Source of the DNA: Endomychus coccineus
Taxonomy: Eukaryota; Arthropoda; Insecta; Coleoptera; Endomychidae
DNA: 64,000 nt
NCBI GenBank assembly: GCA_958510875.1
Contig: OY294068.1
Span: 200,867,997-200,931,996, forward strand
Reading direction: 5' to 3'
The position numbers and the translations under genes were made by a program. Position 1 is the first letter of the stretch. The number at the start of each line of letters is the position of its first letter. Below are positions 24,065 through 35,179 of this stretch, piece after piece. The notes below the pieces were generated by a model. That model did no database searches and was not told where the DNA came from. It saw only the letters and a list, made by a program, of their open reading frames with translations.

Positions 24065-24166
24065 GGTGGGAACAGAGCAACCATCTCCATAGTTTTTACC
24101 CACAGAAGCACACACAGACATCATTTCCAAATTAGTTTTTAGTAGATCGATTCAGAAAAGTTAAGC

Positions 24167-24407
24167 CATAGAGATCATATAGTAAAGAGGAGTCAAGTCC
24201 CGTCTTAACGCGAGAAGGTTTCAAAAACTTATCAGTTCCCCACTCCGCGGACATTATAAGGTCATCTAAGCACGCGGTTCTAGGAGAGTAAGGGGAACGA
24301 ATTAAAATACTGCAGAGTGGGATACGGATAACTAATCGCGTAAGATCGAACATCGAATACATAAGCTATATAGGGGCTTTACTCCTCTATACTATATGAT
24401 CTCTATG
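24167..24407. mobile_element. Small TIR element (241 bp), same family
   Basis: Same inverted ends as 23038-24064 (CATAGAGATCATATAGTAAA / ATACTATATGATCTCTATG). Flanks AGTTAAGC and GGTTAAAC match at 6 of 8 positions, consistent with an aged 8-bp target duplication. No coding sequence: a typical MITE. Confidence 0.8.
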
Positions 24408-24756
24408 GGTTAAACACGGATATTTCTGTAAAAATCCGGGAAAAAATTCATACCGATTACAATATTTCATTTATAATACGAATAGGGAATTAAAAATGGA
24501 AGTCGGGTGTCAAACTCTAGCATAGTTATCGTTACATCTGCTTTAGTAATCGGACTTTTTTTATGGTATCCACACACCACATCTAGTCTGTGTAAAACAA
24601 ATCTATCGCTTATCTGTGATAGAAGTAAACATTAGTTTAATCTGTGGTAGCAGTAATATTTCCTGTCATTGGCTATTCTCTAACCGTACTCCGTAGCTTA
24701 TTCGATGGAAGTTTTATTACAACTCGGTAGCCCAATTTTATTAATTGATCTGTAGG

Positions 24757-24762
24757 TCAGTA
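24757..24762 (+). promoter_or_regulatory. Possible initiator of the SPTLC2 gene
   Basis: TCAGTA fits the arthropod initiator (TCAGT), about 275 bp before the start codon, with CGTTC at +28 to +32, a 4 of 5 match to a downstream promoter element. No TATA box is seen. Weak evidence. Confidence 0.3.
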
Positions 24763-25032
24763 TTCGTGTTCGTGTGGTGTCTCGGCGTTCGGTTCTCGCA
24801 CCGATTTAGCTTTTTAACAAGTGGATTTTATTTTTTTATGTTCGAATTCAATTCAAACACAAACAGTGATACGAGAGTGAACAGTCTTATCGTGTCGGCG
24901 TTCGAGCAGATAAGTTGTGAATGTGATCGCGGAAGCTACACCTAGATAACTTTTTGGCTCTTGCTGAATTGTAATGCGTGGTGTTATTGTTGATTGAAAT
25001 ATACATACATTTCCTTCTCAAAACTCGTGGGA

Positions 25033-25956
25033 ATGGCAACACACATCGACCAGCGTGCGAGCGAGAGTGTAACCGAATTTGTAAATGATGAAATCGGTGT
25101 GGGAAAAGATAAAAATTATGGATTTAAAGCAGTATCAAACCCTAATCAATCATCTAGAATTAGAGTAAGCATGATTTTATTCGAAACTGAAGTTTTAAAT
25201 ACCTATTAAACTTACAATTTATTATGTGTTGAAAATCCATAATAAATTATTAAAACGCTATATCATCATTTAATATAAACGTCGCGTCGGTTTGTAGTTT
25301 GTAGAAGAAATACCTGAATCTGTTGTTTTATAACATACGACACTTCATTTAAATTTTTCGTCAATGCTACAGGTTTTGTTAATGAATTTTTTCTTCACAG
25401 AAATACTCCAAGAATTTTAAAAACTCAAATGGGTATGTACTGGTAAGTTCGATAAATTAGCAAAACGAACAAATGTAACCATATTATATTTCAGACTTCC
25501 TCAGAAGATGAATCTGCAAGAACCAGGCATTCGGTAGGTCACATTATATTATTTCTACTGCATGATATGTGATTCAAGTTTATAACATTACTATCATGTG
25601 TGATATTTTTCGCAGGAAACATTGCAAAGCGACGCTCAAGGACTTGACAATGTTACACGAAGACCCATGCGAGAATCCTTCGAACCTCCTACTTTGTTGA
25701 CAGCTCTTCTCACGCAAATCAGCTTTTTCATACTCATGATTTTGGGATTTTTAAGTCAGGCAATATCGCCTCCGAAAATAACAAAAGAAAAATCTCGTGA
25801 AGGTTATCCACCGTTGTTTGATAAATTTTCGGCTTTCTATTCTCGGTACGTGTACCGTAGGGTTAGAGATTGCTGGAATTATCCAATATGTAGTGTCCCT
25901 TCGAATGAAGTTGTTCTGAAAGAAAGGATAACGAACGATAATGGATGGACTTTCGA
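25033..25956 (+). CDS. SPTLC2: Serine palmitoyltransferase 2, exons 1-4
   Basis: First part of the pyridoxal-phosphate subunit of serine palmitoyltransferase, which condenses serine with palmitoyl-CoA in the ER membrane, the first step of sphingolipid synthesis. Exons: 25033-25164, 25401-25442, 25495-25533, 25616-25956; phases 0, 0, 0, 2 close exactly. The start ATG at 25033 is in GGGAATGG context. The small exons 2 and 3 are less certain: exon 2 could end ten bases earlier, but then the frame would break. Exon 4 has the single N-terminal membrane span (TQISFFILMILGFLSQAI) and the family boxes YSRYVYRRVRDCWNYPICSV and DNGWTFE, as in vertebrate SPTLC2. The upstream leader is probably non-coding. 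Confidence 0.92.
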
Positions 25957-26435
25957 GTAAGTACATTTTGAATTTATCACATTATTTTTTGTTGTAATCG
26001 AAGTTGTATTATTCATTGAATGTGAAATCAACATTTTGTGTTTCGTCTTGTACAAAAGTTATTATGGGCAGTTCCGATGAAAAAAAAATTAAATCACTTG
26101 CTGTATAGTTTAAACTAATGTAAATATGACTTTTTTCATTTCCATTCATAAATTCAATATAAAACTATTAAATTTCAGTTGAAATGTTTCCAATAATACC
26201 ATATAAAAGACAGAACTAAATTTTAATGGCATAAAACTTCATTAAACCCTTCTGTTCAAGATTTATTATGCTTGAGATTTAAGGATATTTCTCAAATATT
26301 GAATTTCTTTTTTGCGCTTGAAGACCATTTTTAGTTACAGTATTTTAGTCTGCAAATAGGTCTCACGTTTTCAAGAATCAGCGTAAAACAAGGATTATAA
26401 CAAACCTTCCCTACCGACAAGACTGTAAGCATGTC

Positions 26436-26723
26436 TTGAAGAACCTAAAAGTTATGTCTCGTCCTTGCATTTACATTCAACATTGTCTAATATATGTTAA
26501 AACACATATTAACGAATATTCTACTCAATGTGATATGCACCATGTCAATATTAGAACGATATATAATTTACATATACGTAGCAGAAATAGCGGTAATAAC
26601 TGGGGTCCAATTCTTTTCAATAAACTACCATTACTGATTAGAGAGCTCCCACTGGACAATTTTTCAAATTTCGTTAAAAAAGTTCTTACTGAACATTGTT
26701 TTTACACTTCAAGGAATTTTTAG
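26436..26723 (+). pseudogene. LINE reverse transcriptase C-terminal relic in SPTLC2 intron 4
   Basis: The frame has CIYIQHCLIYVKTHIN, a NNWGPILFNKLPLLIREL block and a final FSNFVKKVL, the same order of motifs as in the minus-strand LINE at 9297-9782. Only about 95 codons remain, with no catalytic part. Confidence 0.55.
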
Positions 26724-26829
26724 ATTCTCAGTTCTGATTCAACAGTAATAGTTTTGATTCTTCTTGGTTCTATCATAATTTTGAATTTGTTAAGCTATTG
26801 CATATAGCTTTTATCGCGGGCTTTGAGCG

Positions 26830-27470
26830 CGGCGACCGAATCAAGAAATTCCCTAACGAAAAAACCTAAGACCTAAACACCTAACATGTGTCAAATTAAT
26901 TAATTAATTTGAAGTTTCTAAAAGTGAGAAATTTCGCTATTTTATACGAATGTTATAACACTCTAGCGCTTTAGACTCCGGGATTTTCACGTGGCCTATC
27001 GAAATTAGAAGGTTCGAATTATCTAAAAACATAATTGCATGAACGCCAGACGTCCTATGTAATTAGCTACGAACGAAATCATTTTGACATATGCCTCTAG
27101 GAGCTCGCTACGCGTCAGTTAGAGTTTATACGTTAGATGCGCGTAGCAGAGACCTGAGAGTACCTGTTTCTATTTTAATTAAATTTTCCTATTCAATCGA
27201 CATTCTGGGGCCCGAGACTATGTTATTTAGTTGGCCCCGTTCATAAACTAACGACATGGACATGGACCGCATGCGAAAATTCCTTGCAAAGACGTTATAT
27301 GTTCCGAAGATTTGCACTTTTCTAACTCCGGAGCTACGCGCCCCTCACGTGAACGTCATTCGATTTATCGAAAATTTACAAGTTTAAAACAGTTTACGAC
27401 CCCGTTTGTGGCTATTGCGACCTTGTAAAAGGTTCAAAGTTAACATTTCGTTTTACATTCCACAACCACC
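26830..27470. repeat. Unclassified repeat, inverse copy of 5286-6290
   Basis: Reverse-complement relative of 5410-6100. Adjacent to the Helentron-type coding fragment that follows, so it may be an insertion next to it or part of the same element; I cannot tell. Confidence 0.6.
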
Positions 27471-27559
27471 CTTGACCAAGATAATTTTTAATTTGTAGTT
27501 CATTATTGTTTTACAACTGAACTAAGTAGGTATGAAATTTGTAGGTTATTGATGATGTC

Positions 27560-28200
27560 AGTGCGACAGTGACATAATTAAGGCAAAAAGCAGCCGCTCT
27601 AACAGTGCAAAATAGAGTCGGCAATCTCGCTGTTCCAATTGAATTACGAACAGCAAATATTTCATTAACATCGAATAGAAAATGTATAGCCAAACGCAAA
27701 CATTTTCCATTAACTTCAGCTCTTGCTATAACTATACATAAGTCGCAAGGTGGGACTTTTGACGAAATAGTATATGAGTATAGTAAAGCACATTCTCAGG
27801 AACTCGTTTATGTTGCGCTCTCTCGGGTGACTAATATTGGAAAATTGTATATCACGACAAAATACGATAATTCTACATCCAAGTTTTATCATAATCGAAG
27901 GCAAGCTGCATCGACTACATCTTTGTTGCAAGAATTCAAAAGACTGTCGTTAAATAGTGTTCAGACGACAGTTCCAAGTGTCTTAGATTTCATTAGTGAT
28001 AGAAATGGCATTTCAATAATGACATTCAATTGCCAAAGTCTGAATAGTCACAAATACGATTTACAAGATTCAGTTACGAGACAAACAAATGTGTTACTTC
28101 TTACCGAAACTTGCATGGCGCATGATAATCCGATTGGAATACCTAATTTCAATTGTATTGTTCAATTCAAACGAGATACTATTCCAGAAGGTGTGGTAGC
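27560..28200 (+). pseudogene. Helentron/Helitron-type helicase-endonuclease C-terminal fragment
   Basis: The frame (about 27602-28199) carries the last PIF1-family helicase motifs: FPLTSALAITIHKSQGGTFD (motif V region) and HSQELVYVALSRVTNIGKLY (motif VI), then after a linker an endonuclease/exonuclease/phosphatase start, ISIMTFNCQSLNSHKYDL and VLLLTETCM. Helicase followed by this type of endonuclease is the arrangement known for Helentron (Helitron2) rolling-circle transposons. The Rep domain and most of the helicase are missing and the endonuclease is cut after about 65 residues near 28200. A dead fragment inside SPTLC2 intron 4, in the gene's orientation. Confidence 0.8.
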
Positions 28201-28603
28201 TAATGACAGCTTTTGTAAGCATTTTCTACTCATAGTAAGCTATGTTCTGTGCGATAAAATTTTTTTTTTACTTTTAATTGGTGTAGATTTTGGAGGGGTA
28301 GTGGGTGTTTCTCTCCCCAACTTCTACACCACTGGAAAAAGTACGGTTCTGAGACAATCATTTGAACCGCCAATGTTTTCTACACAAATAAGGTACTCCT
28401 GGTTATAAGCTCTAAAGTTGACCTGTACGATAAACGGTTCCGGAGATATTCGCAAAAAACGAAATTGTTTGTTCAATTTCAACACCTGTATCTCGAAAAC
28501 GAAGCCTTCTACGACATATGTTTATAGGAACTTTTCTCCTTAAAAACATCTGTTCTATCTCCTGTTGAAGTTTGTCTACAAAAAACTGACTCGCCCTGTA
28601 TAA
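28201..28603. repeat. Unclassified repeat ending in GCCCTGTATAA
   Basis: Contains GGAGGGGTAGTGGGTGTTTC and, to the right, CTCGAAAACGAAGCC and an end CTCGCCCTGTATAA. Ends of the CCTGTATA type are frequent in insect DNA transposon remnants. The matching left end was not found. Confidence 0.35.
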
Positions 28604-30724
28604 AGTAATTCAATGAACTCCAGCTAAGGGTAATGCCTTATTTGCGTTACTTACTTCGTAAATTATTTAATCAGGCATATTTTGTTTACTCTGATGATGG
28701 TCAATTGGTAGGTGAAACGTTCTCAGAACTCGTAAGAGTACTTTTAGTGGGTAAGGGTAATGATCTGTTACTTATTAGTCTTATAGCATATCTAAGTTGT
28801 AGACTGTTATAGTTTATCAACAATTTAATGTGCAATTATTCAGAATTATCCATAATCACCACTCTCGTAAATAATTTGTTTGGTTTGTGCCAGTCACCGT
28901 AAAATAATCCTTAAAACGATATAACAGTTGCGTAATTCTTCCAATGATAACCGAACACTAACAACTGTCTTAGATATTGAAATAAATTGAAACTATTTTA
29001 CATTGATTGAGATGTTATTAATTTTAATTGTGGAAATGATTCCATATAGATGTTTTCATTGTTTTATATTCAATAATTAGTAAATAGGGCATTTTGCTAA
29101 CTATACAAGCTGTTTCGTGATACTAGAAATTTTTTGACCTACGACCCAAAATTGGAAGTCACTGTCTAGATGACATTTCGAAATACAACTCCCCCCACCT
29201 CAATTTGTCACCCCTTAAAGCAGATAATTACCGATTTTGATGAAATCTTGACCTTCAAAACAAGAGAAAAGTCACTTTCTACATGAGCTTTCGAAATAAC
29301 TACGGATTGCCTCCCACGGTCAATCCCAGAAATTTTAGCTAGTAATACAATGAAGGTAATTGTATCACTCCTTTCAAAAACGTATGTGGTCAATTCGAAT
29401 AAACTTCCAATGTAATGACAATATAATTTATCATCTTCTGTTTCTAATCAACATCTTCGGTTCCTAAGAGTGAGGGAAGGTAAGTGATCAATTGATCACA
29501 GCTTTTTTTATAAAAATGCTAGTGCCTAACCAAGCGATGTTTCCATTCCTATTCCAACTCAAATATGCAAATCATAATTGACATTCTGCTTTATTTCCAC
29601 TCGTAAATTGAATAATCATTGTAAAGGTCGGCATAAATTAACGAAACCTGTTGATTCAAAATGTCTAGTTTTATTCAAATAACATTCAGAACAAACTTCC
29701 GTATGTACCTATGTTTGATAGTTTTCAAGTTATGATGACTTTCTGTTGAATTTGAGGGAAATTCATTTTCGCATAGTTAGCCATGAAAATTAGAAATGTC
29801 TTGATTTTCAAATTCCTTTTTCTGTTATTGTTACGTAGTTTGATAAGAAATTACAAAATCTGGACAGAGGTATTCAAATATATATTTAATGAATTTATTT
29901 TGTATATGGACAATGTAACAAAATGAACCAAACTTGGTTTATTCAACGAGTATCCTCGAATAGATGGAAGTTTTATTTCAATCTACCAGACCTTCAAAAA
30001 AATATGAGAAATTTACTAACAAATTTTCAATAATAAACTATAAAATAGTTATACTAAGTAAGAACTAATCATCCTTATCCACTAAACATACTATTGAAGT
30101 ACTAAGGACCTTTTGGCTGCCAAGTAGCTTTAATCAGAGCAAACAAGGTGTTACACTTAGCTCGGAGTCGGAGAAAAACAGGCTTTTTTGGACCAGGTTT
30201 ATTTGTTTTAAACTATTAAAGTCTAAACATTGTAGAAATTAATAAAACTGTTCAAAAAACAACTGATTCACAAACACAAAAAGTTACATTACAACTTTTT
30301 ATTATTATGCATACATGAACAAATAAGAAACGGTGAAAAAACTTGAATTTGAAACTATTAGTTTATTAGTTAATATTTTACTACTAACTGAATTTAACTT
30401 AACGTAAGAAAAGAAATACTTTATCTTAAAACATTACAAATTCAGTAGGTATAGCCGCTTTAACATTAACAAAAAAATAAAATTGTATTTCATTTCATTC
30501 ATTTGTCTTCGTCATTACAAGAATTATCAAAAATTTCTATTTAGAATTGTTCCAATCCAGATAAATTCAAGAAACGTTCACACCTTAAACTGCAATGATT
30601 TAATTTGCAAATGCAATGCAATTTTTACCGACTGCGGTAACAGCTGATAGGGGAATCCCCTAGAACTGGTAGACGCCCAGCACCACCTATTGATTATTGG
30701 GTACAACTGGTAGACAGAGACGCT
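28604..30724. other. SPTLC2 intron 4, repeat scraps only
   Basis: Short repeat pieces: a CTCTGATGATGGTCAATTGG-like block (28690; relative at 30962), a perfect palindrome TGATCAATTGATCA (29486-29499) within a block that recurs inverted at about 39510, and CATCCTTATCCACTAAACAT (30063) related to the 1073/38160/45815 family. No gene. Confidence 0.4.
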
Positions 30725-30872
30725 GTAACATTTGTTAATGCCTTCTTCCGACTTGAAGTTGGGTTTCGAAAACGCGATGAGTTTCTATATGATTTGTCAA
30801 TTGTTTTGAATGACAATCATGACTTTTCGAAACCTAACTCCAAGCCGGAAAGAAGGCATTAAAGAATGTTAC
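30725..30872. repeat. 148-bp hairpin element in SPTLC2 intron 4
   Basis: Left arm from GTAACATTTGTTAATGCCTT and right arm to AAGGCATTAAAGAATGTTAC are inverted repeats about 50 bp long, with TTCGAAA near the inner ends and about 50 bp of loop. Likely a miniature foldback transposon; as RNA it would make a long hairpin. Confidence 0.65.
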
Positions 30873-31251
30873 TGTATAGGACAGGAAATTTTATGGATTT
30901 TACTCATTATTATCCTCAAATAGTATTTAAATAGGCACATTTCCCTTCATAATTTAGTTTCTTCTGATGATGGACACTTGGTAGCCGAAAGTTCATCTGC
31001 ACTTTAACAGTATTTTCATTTTAATAAGGATTCTTGACCCAGGTTTGAATTATATATAAAATTGTCGGGAAATAGGTCACACTAACACATATGCTTATTA
31101 TTTTCGTCTTTACGTACGTTTCGGTCTCACGACTATCATCAGAAGACGTATAACCGTATAAACGTGATTTCTTGAAACTAATTGTATTTTTAGTCGATTA
31201 TTCATAATTTCAATGATTGCCTGCTAGCAATGTGTCTCGTTCGTTTTCCAG

Positions 31252-31616
31252 ATTCACCGGTTCCAAAATCAAATGTATCAATTTGGCGTCGTACAATTAT
31301 CTGGGCTTCGCCGAAGCGTCCGGTCCTTGTGCCGAATTCGCCATCGAATGTCTTCACAAGTACGGCGTGAGTACGGGAAGTACGCGACAACAATTCGGTA
31401 CGTGCGATCTGCACGTGGAATTGGAGAAACTGTTGGCGGAATATTTGGGTGCCGAAGAGGCCATCACCTGTGGCATGGGTTTCGCCACCAACGCTCTGAA
31501 CATACCGACGCTCGTGACGCCCGGTTGTTTGATCGTAAGCGACGAAAAGAACCACGCTTCGTTGATTTTGGGAATTCGTTTACCGGGAGCTACCGTCAAA
31601 GTTTTTCGACATAACG
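31252..31616 (+). CDS. SPTLC2: Serine palmitoyltransferase 2, exon 5
   Basis: Follows a clear acceptor TCGTTTTCCAG and ends at AACG|GTAAGTG; entry phase 2, exit phase 1. Encodes the glycine- and substrate-binding part of the alpha-oxoamine synthase fold: LASYNYLGFAEASG, the VSTGSTRQQFGTCDLHVELE block, GMGFATNALNIP and SDEKNHASLILG. The NHASL His stacks on the cofactor in this family. Residues match SPTLC2 rather than SPTLC1 or aminolevulinate synthase. Codon use is GC-rich compared with the flanking introns. Confidence 0.96.
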
Positions 31617-34139
31617 GTAAGTGAAGATTTGATTATTTTAATATGCGTTACATGCTTTTTTCCTTTACAAATCAGTTATGAATGGAAATAAAGAAAAATA
31701 ATAGAATTTATATCAAAGTAATAATGAAAATAGGTTTCCTCGCAGCAATATTATCTGAAATCACACTCCTAACCTTAAAATGTCTACAGTTTTACTACTA
31801 AACTAAACCTAGCAATCGAAAAATCGAGTTATCACAAAACCGTGAATAGGTGGAAAATCACTCTTGAGGGTAAATTATTTTGCCCATAATTTAACAATAA
31901 CGAAATTCTTGAGAATAATATTCTGGTAAATATGGAACTTGACATCGAGCATCTTATCATTCAAAAGATATTGAAATATAAATCGGACTAGTATTTTAAG
32001 ATAACAAATATTTCCAATATCAAAAGTAGAAGAATTAAAATAATCATTTTTTTAAATTCAAATCATTGCAAGTAAAATATCCTAATTTCGCAAACTCTTC
32101 TAGAAATTAAGATTGTAATAATATTCATAATTATTAAACCCTCTCCAAAGATTCAAGTATAAAATGGTAAAAATAAATTCAAACTTTAAAATATTGGAAG
32201 TAAATTATTACGTTTAAGTGAAAATCTTAAAATCCAAGATAAGAAATACGTTAAAATTTATATTAACATTTGTTTTGATAATTTAATTAAATAAAATTAC
32301 TTTTTCTCATCAATCTCCAAAATTCATAATTTTTAGAACTATTTATCAGTTTAAATTTTATTTATTATTTTTTCTCATCCCATTAGAATAGGAATAATAT
32401 TAATACCAACATAGCTGCATGAAAAAAAATCAGGAAATCCGGGGAGAAAAATATAATGAAATTTACATCAACATTTGTTTTGATAATCTCAAAAATTAAT
32501 ATTTTTGTTGAACTATTCCCGGTTTATTATAATTTAATTAGTTTCAATTAATTTTATCATTCTTTCTTCATTGTAATAGGAATAATATTATTAATTAACA
32601 TGAATAAATATCAAGAAATCCCAGGAGCAAATATAATAAAATTTATATTTACATTTTTTTCAATAATTTAAATAAAATGTTGATCTTGTGAACAAAAATA
32701 AGAATTTTTTTCAGATCACAGAAAAATTCCTTTTTCGCATTAATCTCCAAAATTAATAATTTTGTTAAACTATTCCCTGTTTATATAATTTTATTAGTTT
32801 CAATTCAATTTCTTCATTGTGATAGGAATAATATTATTAATTAACATGAAAAAATATCACTATCGAAATCCCAGGAGAAAGATATAATAAAATTTATATT
32901 TACATTTGTTTCAATAATTTAAATAAAATGTTAATCTTGTAAACAAAAATAGGAATTTTTTTTTGAGTTCACGGAAAAATTACTCTTTCGAATTAATCTC
33001 TAAAATTAATATTTTTCTGAAATCATTCTCTGTTTATTATAATTTTATTAGTTTCGATTAAATTTACTATTCTTTTTTATCCCATTGCAATAGGAATAAT
33101 ATTATTAATTACAATAATAAATATCACTATCGAAATCAAGAAATCCCAGGAGAAAAACATAATAAAATTTATATTTAAATTTATTTCAATAATTTAAAAA
33201 ATATGTTGATCTTGTAAACAAAAATAAGATTAATTTTTTATTTAAACTTCATAGAAAAATTACTTTTTCGCATTAATCTCTGAAATAATATTTTTGTTAA
33301 ACTATTTTCTGTTTATTATTATTTTATTACTTTCGATTAAATTTATTATTCTTTTTTGTCCCATTGCAATAGGAATGATATTATTAATTACAGTAATAAA
33401 TAACTCTATCGAAATCAAGAAATCCCAGTAGAAAAATATAATAAAATTTATATTTAAATTTGTTTGCATAATTTAAATAAAATGTTGATCCTGTAAACAA
33501 AAAGAAGTTTTTTTTTAACTTCGCATTAATCTCCAAAATTAATATTTTTTTAACTATTTTCTGTTTATTATAATCTTTTATAGTTTCAATTTTCTCATCC
33601 CATTGCAAGAATAATACTATTAATACAAAAATTAAAAAATATCACTATCGAAATGAGTAAAACTCAATTAAAGGATTTATTATCTAAGAACAAAAGGTAT
33701 AGTAGAAAAATAAAATCCTTTTTTTTTACTGTCGATTTTATATATTTTATATATTTTATATTGTACCCAAGTATTGGTACAATTTATCAAGATTTGAACT
33801 CAGAACCGTTTAAAATTTTCATGTTATCTTCTAAATTATTTCGAACTACCTGTTGCCGTATAAAAGGGTTTATTTTTGTATTAATTTTTTCCTCCAAACG
33901 AAAACAATTAATATAAAAGAATGCGATTGCAGTCATGTTTTTTTATTCTGTGATTCTTCGAAGTGAACTTTTAATCCCCGATGAAAGTTTTCCTTAAAAT
34001 TTGATCAAGCAGTGGAAAAAACTTGAGTTCATGCGACATTAGTTTTATTACCTTATTCTTCTATGTGGTAATATGTTAATTTTACATCAGTACAAATGAA
34101 CCCTTTGATTCATTTTATCCCGTTCCCCAATGAATTTAG
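31617..34139. repeat. SPTLC2 intron 5 with degenerate AT-rich tandem repeat
   Basis: 32380-33650 holds about five diverged units of roughly 190-280 bp, each with ATAGGAATAATATTA-type and AATCCCAGGAGAAAAATATA-type landmarks (about 32390/32437, 32578/32618, 32824/32869, 33092/33144, 33371/33421). Units are too diverged for a recent array. No coding sequence is supported; the frame at 33653-33916 has no coding character. Confidence 0.6.
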
Positions 34140-34807
34140 ATGTGAAGCATCTGGAGGAAATTCTCCAGGAGAGCATCATCAAAGGTCAACCCGGTCAGCC
34201 GAAAGGCGAACACAAACCGTGGAAGAAGATCATGATTGTGGTGGAAGGTGTTTACAGTATGGAGGGAACGATAGTCAGATTACCGGAAGTGATAGCCCTC
34301 AAGAAGAAGTACAAAGCGTACTTGTATCTGGACGAGGCGCACAGTATCGGTGCCATGGGCAAACACGGCAAGGGCGTCGTCGACTATTTCGATTGCGATC
34401 CCAAAGACATCGACATCATGATGGGCACCTTCACCAAGAGTTTCGGTTCGTGCGGAGGTTACATCGCGGGATCGAAGGTGAACACAAAAATCCTCCCCAA
34501 AATTCCGTCGTACCTTTTCAATGAAATTTCGTCGTAAATTGCAGGAGCTGGTCGGCTACCTTAGAAAACACAGTTACGCCGCCAAATACGGTTGGGCCAT
34601 GCCGCCGCCGGTCGCCGCTCAGATCATAGCCGTGCTCAAGATACTGATGGGACGCGACGGCACCGACGAAGGTCAGAAACGTATCGAAACGTTGGCGCGG
34701 AACACGCGCTATTTTCGTCAGAGGTTGGAGCAGATCGGCGTGATAATCCACGGTAACGACGATTCGCCCGTCGTGCCAATCATCGTTTATCTCTATTCGA
34801 AAATTGC
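34140..34807 (+). CDS. SPTLC2: Serine palmitoyltransferase 2, exons 6-7
   Basis: Exon 6 is 34140-34477 (acceptor CCAATGAATTTAG, donor AAG|GTGAAC); a 67-bp intron follows; exon 7 is 34545-34807 (acceptor AAATTGCAG, donor TTGC|GTAAGT, exit phase 2). Exon 6 encodes the catalytic core: [24 protein letters not shown] and [15 protein letters not shown], where the Lys in TFTKSFG forms the Schiff base with pyridoxal phosphate. This identifies the catalytic subunit, since SPTLC1 lacks that Lys. Exon 7 carries the [16 protein letters not shown] and [14 protein letters not shown] stretches. The next exon is one of two alternatives. Confidence 0.97.
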
Positions 34808-35179
34808 GTAAGTTGCTTTTTTTATATTAACCATTTCTTCTTCATAAAAGTTTATTCACCTCTCTTTAGCTTCGTACTGGATTTACTGTATAAATACTTT
34901 TAAATCTTCAACAGTGCAAGTTCAGTCTCCCTGATAAAGGAAGGTTGTGCACGCTCTTTTGGGTGATAATTTAAAACATCCTATGGCGCAGTGCAAATAG
35001 TTCGGGGACCAGTAAACACAAATATTTGTTTACAAAATTTAATTTTGATGCGAAACTTAAGTCTTATCAATTTCGGAATGATGTTGTTTTTGCCAGCAAA
35101 CCATCACTTTGGTCAAAGTTGCGCGATATCGTTAAATTCATTTTTTATGTTTTATTTCTAGACGTTTGCGCAATACTAC

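Larger units (their letters stand above)
22920..24166. repeat. Older repeat, split by an inserted TIR element
   Basis: 22920-23037 and 24065-24166 are the two halves of one older repeat related to 40925-41130 (shared GATGGATGTYAAAAAT, ACACACAGACATCAT, TAGATCGATT). The halves abut once the element at 23038-24064 and one 8-bp duplication are removed. Confidence 0.6.

Noticed and set aside
31202..31614. Frames overlapping SPTLC2 exon 5 in other phases
   Set aside because: Shadow frames of a GC-rich exon with confirmed family motifs.
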